The notes: generated from the sequence alone by a model not told the origin. DNA of 64,000 nucleotides from Bacillus sp. FJAT-29937 (GCF_001509555.1 NZ_LMAS01000006.1:140878-204877); one strand, 5' to 3'; shown: positions 17,022 through 26,083, counted from the stretch's first letter. Made by a program: numbers and translations.

Positions 17022-18230
17022 ATGTGGCGAAACAAAAATGTGTGGATCATTTTATGCGGGGAATTAATTGCTGGGTTAGGATTGTGGATGGGGATCATTG
17101 GGAACCTTGAATTTATGCAGGAAAAGGTGCCATCTGATTTTATGAAATCCGTTATTCTGGCAATTGGGTTATTAGCTGGAATACTGGCTGGTCCCATTGC
17201 AGGAAGGATTACAGACCAAAAGAGGAAAAAAACGGTGATGATCTATGCGGGTCTTGGGAGAATGGTGAGTGTACTCTTTATGTTTATCGCCTTGCAGACT
17301 GGCTCCATTTTTTGGCTCGTAGTGTTTGTCATTAGCATTCAGATTGCGGCCTCTTTCTATTTCCCGGCACTTCAAGCAGCCATTCCTTTAATTGTGGATG
17401 GAAAAGATTTATTGAGAATGAACGGAGTCCATATGAATGTCGCCACGATTGCCCGGATTTTAGGCACATCCTTGGCGGGCATCCTGCTAGTAGCTATGTC
17501 ATTGTTTATGTTATATCTTACATCATTTATTGCTTATTTCTTCCTATTCCTATTTACATTATTTCTAAAAATTGATGAACCGGTTAAGCAGAAAACCACG
17601 TGCATGTCTAAGTCAAAGGGGAGCTTTAAAGAGGTATTGCCTGTCATTAAAGGGCTGCCGATCGTATTTATGACGCTTGTTTTAGCGCTTGTTCCGCTGT
17701 TATTCTTGGGCGGTTTTAACCTTCTGGTCATCAAAATAAGCGAAATTCATGATGATCAATTGCTGAAGGGGATTATTTATGCAGCTGAGGGCATTGCCTT
17801 TATGATAGGGGCTTTTGCCGTGAAGAAAATGAGTGATCGCTGGTCGCCTTATAGCATTATGTTTTTCTTCTCGCTCATCGTGGGATTTGCACAGATGTCA
17901 TTGTTCTTTGTAGACTCAAAAATAGTGACGGTTGCGGCTTTCGCTGTTGTTGGTTTTTCAGTAGGATGCTTCTATCCTACGGCTGCGACCATTTTTCAAA
18001 CAAGAATGCCGAAAGAATTTCATGGGCGCTTCTTCTCTTTCCGCAGTATGCTAGATCGCGTGATGTTCCAGATCGTTCTTCTAGGAACAGGGTTCTTACT
18101 GGATTTAGTAGGGATGCAGATGATGGTTGTGATTTTCGGAGTGATTTCAGCTGGTTTGACCGCTTATTTCTATCTGCAATTTAAGCGTCACATAGCTCAT
18201 GAGGACTCGAAAAAAGCCGTTTCCTTTTAA
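17022..18230 (+). CDS. MFS transporter, YfiS-like
   Basis: A 402-residue MFS protein of the enterobactin-exporter/MFS_3 type. The N-terminus WRNKNVWIILCGELIAGLGL is characteristic. A loop motif GPIAGRITDQKRKKTV is near residue 60, followed by AGLGRMVSVLF and FPALQAAIPLIV. The second half starts near residue 205 after a short cytoplasmic linker. AAGGGG lies 10 bp upstream. Such carriers usually export drugs or metabolites; nothing next to it fixes the substrate. Confidence 0.83.
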   Translation: MWRNKNVWIILCGELIAGLGLWMGIIGNLEFMQEKVPSDFMKSVILAIGLLAGILAGPIAGRITDQKRKKTVMIYAGLGRMVSVLFMFIALQTGSIFWLVVFVISIQIAASFYFPALQAAIPLIVDGKDLLRMNGVHMNVATIARILGTSLAGILLVAMSLFMLYLTSFIAYFFLFLFTLFLKIDEPVKQKTTCMSKSKGSFKEVLPVIKGLPIVFMTLVLALVPLLFLGGFNLLVIKISEIHDDQLLKGIIYAAEGIAFMIGAFAVKKMSDRWSPYSIMFFFSLIVGFAQMSLFFVDSKIVTVAAFAVVGFSVGCFYPTAATIFQTRMPKEFHGRFFSFRSMLDRVMFQIVLLGTGFLLDLVGMQMMVVIFGVISAGLTAYFYLQFKRHIAHEDSKKAVSF

Positions 18231-18297
18231 AAGCATAATGCGCGAATGTTTGGAAACTCTATAGATGTATTTTAGTCACAGAGGAGAGTGTGTGCGC

Positions 18298-18489
18298 ATG
18301 CTAAAGCGAAAGCTGGATCAAGAAAAGGAACAGCAGCGGGTAGTAGAAGCTCAAAATCAATTTGGGCATTTTGACAAGACTGATACGGAATTTTCCTTAG
18401 AGGAAAGTGTACAGCAGGCGATAGCCAAAAGCCAGGCTTACCAGGCGCGAAATCAACAGCCAACCTATGAGCCGAACAAACCCTTATAA
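18298..18489 (+). CDS. Small hydrophilic protein of unknown function
   Basis: A 63-residue charged, Gln-rich protein with no signal or membrane segment. It is mostly predicted helical: KRKLDQEKEQQRVVEAQNQF, then LEESVQQAIAKSQAYQARNQ. GAGGAG at 18281 supports translation; ATG 18298 has an 11-bp gap and GTG 18292 a 5-bp gap. It lies between the MFS gene and msrAB. I do not recognise the family. Confidence 0.6.
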   Translation: MLKRKLDQEKEQQRVVEAQNQFGHFDKTDTEFSLEESVQQAIAKSQAYQARNQQPTYEPNKPL

Positions 18490-18576
18490 GAATCATTTGC
18501 AGTCAGGCGGGAGAACTACTCTCGTCTATTTTTTTGCGGTATGATAGTAGAAAGTAATGGAAGGAGCTGATTTAGA

Positions 18577-19539
18577 ATGTCAGAAAAATTAGAGCTGGCA
18601 ACGTTTGCTGGAGGCTGTTTTTGGTGCATGATTTCACCATTTGATGAGCAGCCGGGGATAAAGGAGGTCATTTCAGGCTATACGGGCGGTCATAAGGAAA
18701 ATCCGACTTATGAAGAGGTTTGCTCTGATACAACCGGCCACTATGAAGCGGTCCAAATTACATTCGATCCTGCCGTTTTTCCATATAAGAAACTGCTTGA
18801 ACTATTTTGGCAGCAAATTGACCCGACCGATGAGGGAGGGCAGTTCAATGACCGAGGCCTATCCTATCGAACGGCGATTTTTTATCATAATGAAAAGCAG
18901 CTAGAATTGGCTGAGGCGTCAAAGAATGAACTAGCTGCCAGCGGCCGTTTTCAAAAACCGATCGTAACTGAAATTCTGCCAGCAAAGGATTTTTACCCTG
19001 CCGAGGATAGGCATCAGAATTATTATAAAACAAATCCATTTCACTATAATCTTTATAAAGAAGGCTCAGGCCGTGCGCGATTTATTCGTGAGAACTGGAA
19101 AAACCTCAAAAGTGAAGAGCAATTGAGGAAGGAGTTAACCCCGATTCAATATGAAGTCACACGAAATAACGCGACAGAGCCTCCGTTCCGAAACGAATTT
19201 TGGGACCATACAGAGGAAGGCATCTACGTAGATATTATTTCTGGCGAACCGTTGTTTAGTTCGAAGGATAAATACGATGCCGGCTGCGGCTGGCCGAGCT
19301 TTACACAGCCATTGCGAAGACCGGAAATCGAGGAAAAGCTAGATACCTCTTACGGAATGAGACGAATAGAGGTCCGGGCAAAATCATCCGATTCCCATTT
19401 GGGCCATGTCTTTGATGATGGACCAGGTCCAGACCATGCTCGGTATTGCATAAACTCAGCCGCCCTCCGATTTATTCCGAAAAATAAACTTGTGGATGAA
19501 GGGTATGGAGAATTTTTGCAGTTATTTGAACAGCGTTAA
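18577..19539 (+). CDS. msrAB: Bifunctional methionine sulfoxide reductase MsrAB
   Basis: A 320-residue fusion that repairs both epimers of oxidised methionine. The MsrA half (about 1-160) has GGCFWCM with catalytic Cys14, [10 protein letters not shown] and YHNEKQ. The MsrB half (about 175-320) has [10 protein letters not shown] with a resolving-type Cys and [11 protein letters not shown] with the catalytic Cys. The paired CxxC zinc sites found in many MsrB proteins are absent, which is common in this class. B. subtilis encodes MsrA and MsrB separately. The gene stands alone before the segregation cassette. The fusion order A-B is the usual one in Firmicutes. Confidence 0.93.
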   Translation: MSEKLELATFAGGCFWCMISPFDEQPGIKEVISGYTGGHKENPTYEEVCSDTTGHYEAVQITFDPAVFPYKKLLELFWQQIDPTDEGGQFNDRGLSYRTAIFYHNEKQLELAEASKNELAASGRFQKPIVTEILPAKDFYPAEDRHQNYYKTNPFHYNLYKEGSGRARFIRENWKNLKSEEQLRKELTPIQYEVTRNNATEPPFRNEFWDHTEEGIYVDIISGEPLFSSKDKYDAGCGWPSFTQPLRRPEIEEKLDTSYGMRRIEVRAKSSDSHLGHVFDDGPGPDHARYCINSAALRFIPKNKLVDEGYGEFLQLFEQR

Positions 19540-19558
19540 AACCATCTAGTTATTACCT

Positions 19559-19723
19559 GTTTACATGTTTACAAAATGAAAACAAATGTATACAAATAAG
19601 TTTACATGTTTACAAATACGTACACATCCTTTAATTACGGCATGTGTACGCATTTGTTACGAAAGTATACATAAATGTTTACAATAAATGGCTTAGTTTA
19701 CAAACTTGTTTACAAATTTACAG
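19559..19723. repeat. Array of GTTTACA iterons, candidate parC centromere
   Basis: At least twelve copies of GTWTACA or close variants lie at 19559, 19567, 19588, 19600, 19608, 19620, 19644, 19656, 19665, 19677, 19696 and 19708. Most adjacent starts differ by 12 bp, a few by 8, 9 or about 20. GTTTACATGTTTACAAA occurs twice. The array sits just upstream of the ParM and ParR-like genes, where ParR-binding direct repeats lie in type II plasmid segregation loci. It probably also contains the operon promoter. Confidence 0.8.
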
Positions 19724-19832
19724 TTGTATTTTATTTCCGCCCTCCCCATTGAAGAATTGATTCATCCCCTTTACCCTTTAGAGAAGCAATATACATAACG
19801 GCTAAAACTAATAGAAAAGGGATGAAGATGTA

Positions 19833-21005
19833 ATGACTAAATTCAGAATTGCTGCAGTTGACGTTGGAAATGATTCCGTAAAGGCGATCTTTGGAGAATT
19901 AGATTATGAATTAAATATTCCTAATATTATTGCAAGGGACACAGAGGATCGTCCAATCATTGGAATTGAAGAGCTGGATCAGAAAAATCCGCTTGATGGC
20001 ATACATATTAAGGTCCACTCGCCTGCTTTAAAAGAGAATAACGCCATTTACCGGGTTGGAAACTTGGCAACAAAAAGCAACAGCGCATCAGAGCTTGATC
20101 CTGGGAGCAGTAAATCAGAAGAAGATCAAACATTAATTATGCTTTTTGCCACATTGGCTTTAGATGCAGTAAGGTCAGAAAACAACGATGTTTTCCAGCG
20201 GACAAAAAATATCATCGATGCTGCTTACACACTCGGAACAGGTCTCCCCCTTCGTGAGGTGAAGGAGGGAAAGGATGCCGGATACCGTTCGAAATTAATA
20301 GGGTCTGTCCATCAGGTGGAATTTCTTGTTACGCCTAAATACCAAGGATTAAAAGTGAATCTTAGGTTTGATGAGGTTAAGGTCTATCCTGAAGGATTTG
20401 CAGCCTATATTAATCTAGTCATGGATAATGATTTAAAGATTATCAATAAGGATCTGATCGACAAGCGGATTATTATCCAAGATATCGGAGGATTGTCTAC
20501 TGATATAGCGGTTATTAAGAATCGCAATGTTGATGATGATAAGGCACAAGGGTTTAATCTTGGCGTGTCCGAATCATTAGAAGCGATCAGAGAAGAAATA
20601 AGATCCAAGCATGGCATTGAACTCGACAGCCGCAGAGATGTGGTTGAAATTATAACGAAGAAAAATGACCGTAATCATATTATGGTAAAAGGAAGCCGGA
20701 CAAGTGTCCATGACATTACAGACCGAATCCTGCTTGATTTGGCAAAGAAGCAGTATCGTTTATTGCGGAATGTATGGCAGAAAAACTCGCAGACTGAGAT
20801 CTGCTATTTTGTCGGCGGCGGAGCGAATGTGCTCAAGGAATATATAAAAACAATCAACAATAATTTAGATGGGTATAACATAGATTTTTTTGAAAATGAA
20901 AAAGAGAGCATTTGGATGATGGCCAATGCCTATTATAAATTAATTAAGGACTATGCAAGAAAAATGGAGAAGGTAAAAGCGGTTAAAGAGCCTGTGAAAG
21001 GCTAA
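19833..21005 (+). CDS. ParM/StbA-family actin-like ATPase
   Basis: A 390-residue actin-fold ATPase expected to polymerise and push or pull DNA. Nucleotide-binding motifs are in order: phosphate 1 VDVGNDSVKAIFG (Asp10), phosphate 2 QDIGGLSTDIAVI (Asp217) and adenosine FVGGGAN near residue 328. This is the ParM/StbA pattern, not MreB, since the MreB membrane and Ser/Thr motifs are absent. ATG 19833 follows AAAGGGATG. The next gene starts 9 bp after the stop, and iterons lie just upstream, giving the parC-parM-parR order of plasmid R1-type systems. Here it sits between ordinary chromosomal genes, with no replication gene in view. A bacteriophage or other non-segregation filament role remains possible. 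Confidence 0.88.
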   Translation: MTKFRIAAVDVGNDSVKAIFGELDYELNIPNIIARDTEDRPIIGIEELDQKNPLDGIHIKVHSPALKENNAIYRVGNLATKSNSASELDPGSSKSEEDQTLIMLFATLALDAVRSENNDVFQRTKNIIDAAYTLGTGLPLREVKEGKDAGYRSKLIGSVHQVEFLVTPKYQGLKVNLRFDEVKVYPEGFAAYINLVMDNDLKIINKDLIDKRIIIQDIGGLSTDIAVIKNRNVDDDKAQGFNLGVSESLEAIREEIRSKHGIELDSRRDVVEIITKKNDRNHIMVKGSRTSVHDITDRILLDLAKKQYRLLRNVWQKNSQTEICYFVGGGANVLKEYIKTINNNLDGYNIDFFENEKESIWMMANAYYKLIKDYARKMEKVKAVKEPVKG

Positions 21006-21014
21006 GGTGATTCT

Positions 21015-21596
21015 ATGGGAAAATCAAAACCAGGCATGATTAAAAGGGGACAAGCAATATCCTTTCGCCTCCCTTCAGATACACCTGACCACTTATTAAA
21101 GCATCTGCAAAAGCTAAAGGAAACTGAACGAAGGAATTTCTCAAGCAAGATGGCCGAGTTTGTTCTGGAGGGGGTCGGAAAATCCTATTCCCATGAAAGA
21201 GAAACGATTACGATTCCCCTTCCGCAGCGACTAAGTAAAAACCAGCGAGATTGGCTAAAGCATGAGCATTCCGAAGCCCTCATAGGCAATATTATTTATC
21301 AGCTGCTAATCGATCCCGTTCGGTCAACCTCCTTACTGGCATCGATGAAAAGCAATTCTACCGATATTAATGAAGCATTGTATTTGCAAGAGAAACCCGA
21401 GATTTCCACTGTGGACGAGGAATCGAAATATGAACAGGAATCAGCAGCAGCTTTAGAAGAAGCGATGGACGATGACCTAATGGCGTTTGATTGGGAAACA
21501 GCCAAGGAAAATCAGGAACCGGAAGTGGAAGAAGAAACTGCCGAATTCGACCTTGATGATCTGCTCGGCGATTTCCTTGCCAAGATGAATAAGTAG
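21015..21596 (+). CDS. ParR-like DNA-binding adaptor
   Basis: A 193-residue protein that I assign by position and layout, not by clear sequence match. The N-terminus GQAISFRLPSDTPDHLLKHL followed by ERRNFSSKMAEFVLEGV fits a ribbon-helix-helix DNA-binding fold. The middle is a second helical region. The C-terminus is strongly acidic and ends in DLDDLLGDFLAKMNK, an amphipathic helix of the sort that caps ParM filaments in ParR. It is coupled to the actin-like gene with a 9-bp gap and AAGGTGAT as ribosome site. It would bind the upstream GTTTACA iterons and also repress the operon. The binding site is a prediction. Confidence 0.72.
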   Translation: MGKSKPGMIKRGQAISFRLPSDTPDHLLKHLQKLKETERRNFSSKMAEFVLEGVGKSYSHERETITIPLPQRLSKNQRDWLKHEHSEALIGNIIYQLLIDPVRSTSLLASMKSNSTDINEALYLQEKPEISTVDEESKYEQESAAALEEAMDDDLMAFDWETAKENQEPEVEEETAEFDLDDLLGDFLAKMNK

Positions 21597-21628
21597 GGTT
21601 CTTCTGGAAATTGAAATTACAAAAAAAT

Positions 21629-21815
21629 AAACGGAAAAATTCCGCTTAAATTGGGAAATACACATATTTCCCTAAAAATAAGAGGAGTTTTTCCGTTTAG
21701 ATGTTCCAAATCATTGGATTTTGACTTGTTTTGACTGCTTAACCGGAATATCTCCTCTTATATCTGTCTTTTAGCCACAATTATATACATTAGCCGGAAA
21801 TTCTCCGCTTATGAA
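21629..21815. repeat. 51-bp tandem repeat array F
   Basis: TCCGCTTA-like ends occur at 21641, 21692, 21753 and 21804, spaced 51, 61 and 51 bp. Units contain GGAAAAATTCC- or CCGGA...TCCG-type inverted repeats. AAACGGAAAAA (21629-21639) pairs perfectly with TTTTTCCGTTT (21688-21698) around an inner GGGAAATA/TATTTCCC hairpin, which may serve as terminator of the parMR operon. Confidence 0.65.
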
Positions 21816-21865
21816 CCCCATTTTTCCTTTCAATACCGTAAGTAAAATGGATGGAGACTTATGTG

Positions 21866-21895
21866 TTGGACAAAATAATCAAAAGGAATTAATAT
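21866..21895 (+). promoter_or_regulatory. SigA-type promoter of the NCS2 permease
   Basis: TTGGAC (21866-21871) and TAATAT (21890-21895) are separated by 18 bp. Transcription would begin near 21902 and make a leader of about 125 nt if translation begins at 22027. Confidence 0.55.
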
Positions 21896-21929
21896 GAAAG
21901 TGGAATAGCCTAGGCGGTAAAGGGCCAAT

Positions 21930-22013
21930 TTCAAATAGTAGAACTTTGAAAAATGATAAGCATTTTTTTATGAAGCTGGAGGTCGGAGAGACATCCAGTT
22001 TTTTTATAGAAAG
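21930..22013 (+). promoter_or_regulatory. Attenuator-like leader of the NCS2 permease
   Basis: TTTCAAA/TTTGAAA can form a first hairpin (from 21930). AAAAATG/CATTTTT makes a second. CTGGA-GTC/GAC-TCCAG followed by TTTTTTT (about 21976-22007) forms a strong intrinsic terminator upstream of the likely start codon. It does not match the purine riboswitch consensus known for this transporter family. Confidence 0.5.
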
Positions 22014-22026
22014 AAGTGATTGCCCC

Positions 22027-23313
22027 TTGTTAAAACATTTGAACCAATGGTTTCATCTTCAAGAAGAACAAACGAGTGTCCGGACTGAAGTGGTTGCAGG
22101 TCTGACCTCTTTTATAACGGTTGCCTATATTATTGTTGTCAACGGAGCGATTCTGAATATGGCCGGTATGCCTTATGAAGCAGTAACAATTGCCACTGTG
22201 ATCTGCTCCTTCATAGGATGTATGTTATTAGCCTTTTGGGCGAATTCTCCACTGATCATCGTTCCAGGGATGGGGGATAATGCGTTTTTCGTATTTACCC
22301 TTGTGTTATCTTTCGGCCTCTCTTGGCAGCAGGCTTTGGCCGCTGTGCTGATAGCAGGAATTGTTTATGTGTTAACGACCACATCGAAAGTCGCTGTTTA
22401 TTTATCGAATTCTATTCCGATGTCTATGATTCATGCTATGACTGCAGGAATTGGCTTATTTATTGCATTTCTAGGTTTGAAAAATGGGGGTGTGATCGTA
22501 GCAAATGAGGGGACATTTGTAGCCCTGGCAAAGATTAGCGACCCCCATGCTTTAACGACTTTACTTACTCTGCTTATTCTAGTCCCGTTGTTTCAGAAAA
22601 ACATTAAAGGGAACTTTTTGATCGGAATTTTGATAGGGACATTCATAGGGGCTTTATTTGGAATTGTGGACTTTTCAAAGTTGCGTGAGTTCCGTTTTTC
22701 ATTTAACGGATATGATGAGGTTTTTTTAGCCTTTGATTTTAGCCAAATGGGGACATTTCATTTTTGGACAGCCGTATTTTCTTTATCAATGGTCATTATT
22801 TTTCAAAATATGGGTGCTCAGCTTGGCCTGCTTCCAGATAAAGCGAAATTCCGCAAGTCCTTTCAAGCACATTCCTTTTCAGTCATCGGTGCGGGCCTTT
22901 TTGGATGCAGTCCGACAACAACTGCTGCTGAGTCTGCAACTGGAATTGCAGCGGGCGGAAGAACAGGCTTAACCTCGTTTACAACTGGATTACTGTTTAT
23001 ACCGGCACTTTTTCTCACACCGATTTTTAAAGTGATTCCGAATAGCGCAATCGCACCCGTTTTGATCATTGTTGGCTGTCTGATGGTCCAGTCCATAAAA
23101 GAAATTCCATTTAGTGATTTTACAGTGGCTTTCCCAGCCTATTTGATGCTGGCCATCATGCCGCTAACGTTTAATATCGCTAACGGAATTGCATTTGGCT
23201 TTATTGCTTACCCGGTCTTAAAATGGGCAACAGGGAGAAAAAAGGAAGTGACTGGAACGATGTATATCATTGCTTTTTTCTTTCTGCTGTATTTTGTTGC
23301 AGGTACTCTTTGA
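22027..23313 (+). CDS. NCS2/AzgA-family purine permease
   Basis: A twelve-helix nucleobase permease of the AzgA (PbuG/PbuO/YtiP) branch, carrying guanine, hypoxanthine or adenine. Visible marks are EVVAGLTSFITVAYIIVVN near the start, PGMGDNAFFVFT, and the substrate-site segment GCSPTTTAAESATGIAAGGR near residue 320. TTG 22027 is preferred. It gives about 428 residues, the family length, follows AGAAGTGAT, and lies after a terminator-like hairpin. Longer frames from TTG 21946 or ATG 21970 would translate through that hairpin and have poor ribosome sites. The gene is closed by a terminator shared with dapA. Which base it carries is not shown. Confidence 0.83.
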   Translation: MLKHLNQWFHLQEEQTSVRTEVVAGLTSFITVAYIIVVNGAILNMAGMPYEAVTIATVICSFIGCMLLAFWANSPLIIVPGMGDNAFFVFTLVLSFGLSWQQALAAVLIAGIVYVLTTTSKVAVYLSNSIPMSMIHAMTAGIGLFIAFLGLKNGGVIVANEGTFVALAKISDPHALTTLLTLLILVPLFQKNIKGNFLIGILIGTFIGALFGIVDFSKLREFRFSFNGYDEVFLAFDFSQMGTFHFWTAVFSLSMVIIFQNMGAQLGLLPDKAKFRKSFQAHSFSVIGAGLFGCSPTTTAAESATGIAAGGRTGLTSFTTGLLFIPALFLTPIFKVIPNSAIAPVLIIVGCLMVQSIKEIPFSDFTVAFPAYLMLAIMPLTFNIANGIAFGFIAYPVLKWATGRKKEVTGTMYIIAFFFLLYFVAGTL

Positions 23314-23328
23314 TTTCGTTAAAACAAA

Positions 23329-23359
23329 AGGCACCTTCCTATTAAAAGGAAAGTGCCTT
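23329..23359. terminator. Bidirectional terminator between permease and dapA
   Basis: AAGGCACCTTCC pairs with GGAAAGTGCCTT with one mismatch. It ends both convergent genes. Confidence 0.8.
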
Positions 23360-23369
23360 AATTTTATAA

Positions 23370-24254
23370 TTAGCCGACTTGTACAGGCTGCATTTGCAAC
23401 GCTTCCTGCAATGCCTCCATTTCCTCTTTGTTCAACGGTACTAACGGAAGGCGTACTCCGCCGACTTGAATCCCTTTCATATTAAGGGCTGCTTTCACTG
23501 GTGTTGGACTTGGAGAATTAAATAAAGCCTTCATAATCGGAAGAAGTTCGCGATGGGCAGCCGCGGCTTTTTGAAGCTCCCCATTTTTAAAGCTGTTAAC
23601 CATGTCTTGCATTTCATTCCCGATAATGTGGGCAGCAACAGAAACAACTCCTGCTCCTCCGATAGCCAGAACTGGTAATGTAAGACCGTCATCCCCGCTG
23701 TATAAAGTAAAGTCATCTGGTGTCGCGCTAATGATTTGGGCCATAGCGTCTAGATCGCCGCTAGCTTCCTTAATGGCCACGATATTTTGAATTTCAGAAA
23801 GTCTTACAACGGTTTCTACGGACATATTCACAACGCTTCGTCCTGGAATATTGTACAGCATGACCGGCAGGGACGTTGCTTCTGCAATGGCTTTGAAATG
23901 CTGATACATTCCTTCCTGAGATGGTTTGTTATAGTATGGCGCAACAAGCATAATGCCATCCACTCCAGCCTCTTCAGCCTTTCTAGTCAAGCTAATGGAA
24001 GCTCTTGTATTATTCGAGCCTGTTCCAGCTATAATGGGAACTCTGCCGCCTGCAGCCTCAACAACAAACTTAAATAGCGCTACTTTCTCATCTTCTGTTA
24101 ACGTTGGCGACTCGCCGGTCGTCCCCGCAACAACTAATCCGTCTGAGCCATTCTCGATTAAATAGTTAACCAAACTTCTAGTAGCTTCAAAATCAACCTT
24201 ACCGTTATGATCGAATGGCGTAACCATTGCCGTTAGTACTTGACCAAAATTCAT
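23370..24254 (-). CDS. dapA: 4-hydroxy-tetrahydrodipicolinate synthase
   Basis: Condenses pyruvate with aspartate semialdehyde in lysine and diaminopimelate synthesis. The 294-residue (alpha/beta)8 lyase starts MNFGQVLTAMVTPFD and carries GTTGESPTL near 45, YYNKPSQEGMYQHF near 107, YNIPGR near 135 and VAIKEASGD, with the Schiff-base Lys near 162. It looks complete and matches the DapA length. ATG 24254 is preferred because the alignment with B. subtilis DapA begins there; a GTG four codons upstream overlaps the AAGGG site. It is transcribed alone behind a lysine riboswitch. In B. subtilis dapA follows dapG, so this may be a second, lysine-regulated copy. Confidence 0.93.
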   Translation of the reverse strand: MNFGQVLTAMVTPFDHNGKVDFEATRSLVNYLIENGSDGLVVAGTTGESPTLTEDEKVALFKFVVEAAGGRVPIIAGTGSNNTRASISLTRKAEEAGVDGIMLVAPYYNKPSQEGMYQHFKAIAEATSLPVMLYNIPGRSVVNMSVETVVRLSEIQNIVAIKEASGDLDAMAQIISATPDDFTLYSGDDGLTLPVLAIGGAGVVSVAAHIIGNEMQDMVNSFKNGELQKAAAAHRELLPIMKALFNSPSPTPVKAALNMKGIQVGGVRLPLVPLNKEEMEALQEALQMQPVQVG

Positions 24255-24322
24255 AACTTCACACACCCTTTTTTTAATTTTTTTAAAAAATAGAGGTGAT
24301 AGGGCATTTTAAAACTATACGC

Positions 24323-24562
24323 AAAAAAGCAACAACGAGAGGCTCGCTGTTGCTGTAGAAACAATAGTGTGGAAATTCACCGTTTCTTGTGCGATAGCCC
24401 TCCATATAGTGTCTCCTATATGACAGTCCTGTATTTATTCAACACAGGCCCAGCTTTAAGAACATGAGATTCTTAAAACTTCGGCAAATTCCCCTTTCTA
24501 CATCATCACAGGACCTCATTATCCTCCGATTGTGTACTGATGGTCTTTGCACCTCTATCCTC
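24323..24562 (-). promoter_or_regulatory. Lysine riboswitch (L-box) with terminator, controlling dapA
   Basis: On the minus strand the leader holds the conserved L-box blocks in order: AGAGGTGC near 24556, AAGGGGAATTTGCCGAAG, CTGGGCCT, GACTGTCATAT and GGAGGGCTATC near 24391-24403. A terminator follows, AGCAACAGCGAG/CTCGTTGTTGCT plus T6 (24323-24354). The spacing matches the lysC leader of B. subtilis. Lysine binding should favour the terminator and switch dapA off. Confidence 0.95.
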
Positions 24563-24607
24563 ACTTCAAAAAGATCTTGAAATAAGAAATTTATTTAATT
24601 GTATTCA

Positions 24608-24636
24608 ATATTAACGGAAGCTTGCCTAAATTGCAA
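24608..24636 (-). promoter_or_regulatory. SigA promoter of the L-box-dapA transcript
   Basis: On the minus strand TTGCAA and TAATAT are separated by 17 bp. The start of transcription falls about 40 bp before the L-box. Confidence 0.65.
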
Positions 24637-24668
24637 GGTATATTTAGAAAAAAATTTCCAGATGCCTA

Positions 24669-25412
24669 TTATAAAACCCGATTTAAGAATACCTTTGTCC
24701 GGTCAAATTGAGGGTTTGAAAACAATTGATCCGGATGGCCGGACTCCGCAATTTCTCCATTATCCATAAAAAGAACTTGATTGGCGACCTCTTTAGCAAA
24801 GCCCATTTCATGAGTGACGACAATCATCGTCATTTGCTCTTCAGCGAGCTTTTTCATTACTTGCAGCACTTCACCCGTTAATTCAGGGTCTAGAGCAGAC
24901 GTAGGCTCATCAAACAGGAGAATTTCCGGCTCCATCATTAAAGCTCTTGCAATAGCGACTCTTTGTTTTTGACCGCCTGAAAGATTTCCGGGGTATACAC
25001 CTGCTTTATCAGCTAAGCCAATCTTTTCGAGAATTTCCATGCTGCGCTTCTGAAGGGACCCCGCCGATTCCTTTTTCACCATTTTAGGGGCAATTTCTAA
25101 ATTTTCTCTAACCGTTAGATGAGGAAATAGATTAAAGTGCTGAAAAACCATCCCCATTTTGGATGTAATGCGACTCAATTCCTGTGGTTTGGAGTACACG
25201 CCATTCTTCACCAAATAATCACCATCAATACAAATGCTGCCACCATCGATTTTCTCCAGATGAATGAGGCTGCGAAGCATGGTACTTTTTCCAGAACCGG
25301 AAGGGCCAATGACGGCGATGACATCATTTTTTTGAACATCAAATGTAATTTGCTTCAGAACATTTAAATGACCGAATGATTTTTTCAGGTTGGATACTTC
25401 TATGATAGCCAT
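24669..25412 (-). CDS. Polar amino-acid ABC transporter ATP-binding protein
   Basis: A 247-residue ATPase of the GlnQ/ArtP class. It has Walker [15 protein letters not shown] near residue 35, the Q-loop [15 protein letters not shown], signature [17 protein letters not shown] near 145 and Walker [28 protein letters not shown] is the switch-His segment typical of this class. It follows the permease gene by 14 bp on the same strand. The gene is last in the importer operon and has no obvious terminator before the dapA promoter. Confidence 0.92.
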   Translation of the reverse strand: MAIIEVSNLKKSFGHLNVLKQITFDVQKNDVIAVIGPSGSGKSTMLRSLIHLEKIDGGSICIDGDYLVKNGVYSKPQELSRITSKMGMVFQHFNLFPHLTVRENLEIAPKMVKKESAGSLQKRSMEILEKIGLADKAGVYPGNLSGGQKQRVAIARALMMEPEILLFDEPTSALDPELTGEVLQVMKKLAEEQMTMIVVTHEMGFAKEVANQVLFMDNGEIAESGHPDQLFSNPQFDRTKVFLNRVL

Positions 25413-25426
25413 AATATCAATCCTTC

Positions 25427-26083
25427 TTATACAAATTTATAGCGCTTCTCGAGCCATTTAAAGAACACAGTTAAAATAAGCGTAATGCCTAAATAAATAA
25501 TGCCGGCAATGAAAAACGGCACAATGGTAAAGTCGCGGTTAACGGCTGTCTGTGCAAAGTGCAGCAATTCCGGTACGGCAACAGCATAGAGAAGTGCCGT
25601 ATCTTTTACTAATGTCACCGATTCATTTGAAACAGCAGGGAGCGCTATTCGGAACATTTGCGGCAGGACTATTCTTGTTGTTGTCTGCCATTTGCTTAAG
25701 CCAAGAACTTGTGAAGCCTCATATTGTCCCTTATCAATAGCCAAAAGACCCCCACGGAAAATTTCCGCGAAATAGGCGGCATAATTCAAAATAAAGCCCA
25801 AGCAAGCTGCCACAAAACGATCAAGCACTAAATATTCCCCAATTACAGGGATAAGCGGGAGCCCGAAACAAATAAATAATAATTGCAAGAGGAGCGGGGT
25901 TCCGCGCATGACATAAATATAGGCTTGTGCCAGCCATGAGAGAGGCTTGATTGAGCTTTTAACAGCTAAAGTTAAAAGAAAGCCTAATGGAATGGACACG
26001 AAGATGGCAATAATAAATAAAAGGATTGTCATCTGAGCCCCTTCAAGCATGGGCTTAATAATTGTAAGAATATAGTCCATCAT
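25427..26083 (-). CDS. Polar amino-acid ABC transporter permease
   Basis: A 218-residue membrane protein with about five helices, of the HisM/GlnP family. The signature [20 protein letters not shown] near residue 58 and the ATPase-contact loop [20 protein letters not shown] (near 140) are intact. One permease gene is present, so the channel is a homodimer. ATG 26083 or the next codon ATG 26080 follows GGAGGAATT. It lies between the binding protein and ATPase genes. Confidence 0.92.
   Translation of the reverse strand: MMDYILTIIKPMLEGAQMTILLFIIAIFVSIPLGFLLTLAVKSSIKPLSWLAQAYIYVMRGTPLLLQLLFICFGLPLIPVIGEYLVLDRFVAACLGFILNYAAYFAEIFRGGLLAIDKGQYEASQVLGLSKWQTTTRIVLPQMFRIALPAVSNESVTLVKDTALLYAVAVPELLHFAQTAVNRDFTIVPFFIAGIIYLGITLILTVFFKWLEKRYKFV

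Noticed and set aside
19833..21005. MreB or FtsA instead of ParM
   Set aside because: Motif spacing and the partner gene fit the ParM/StbA group. MreB-specific segments and the FtsA insertion are not seen.
21840..22026. Purine riboswitch before the NCS2 permease
   Set aside because: The conserved loop bases of the purine aptamer and its three-way junction are not found. Only an attenuator-like hairpin can be supported.
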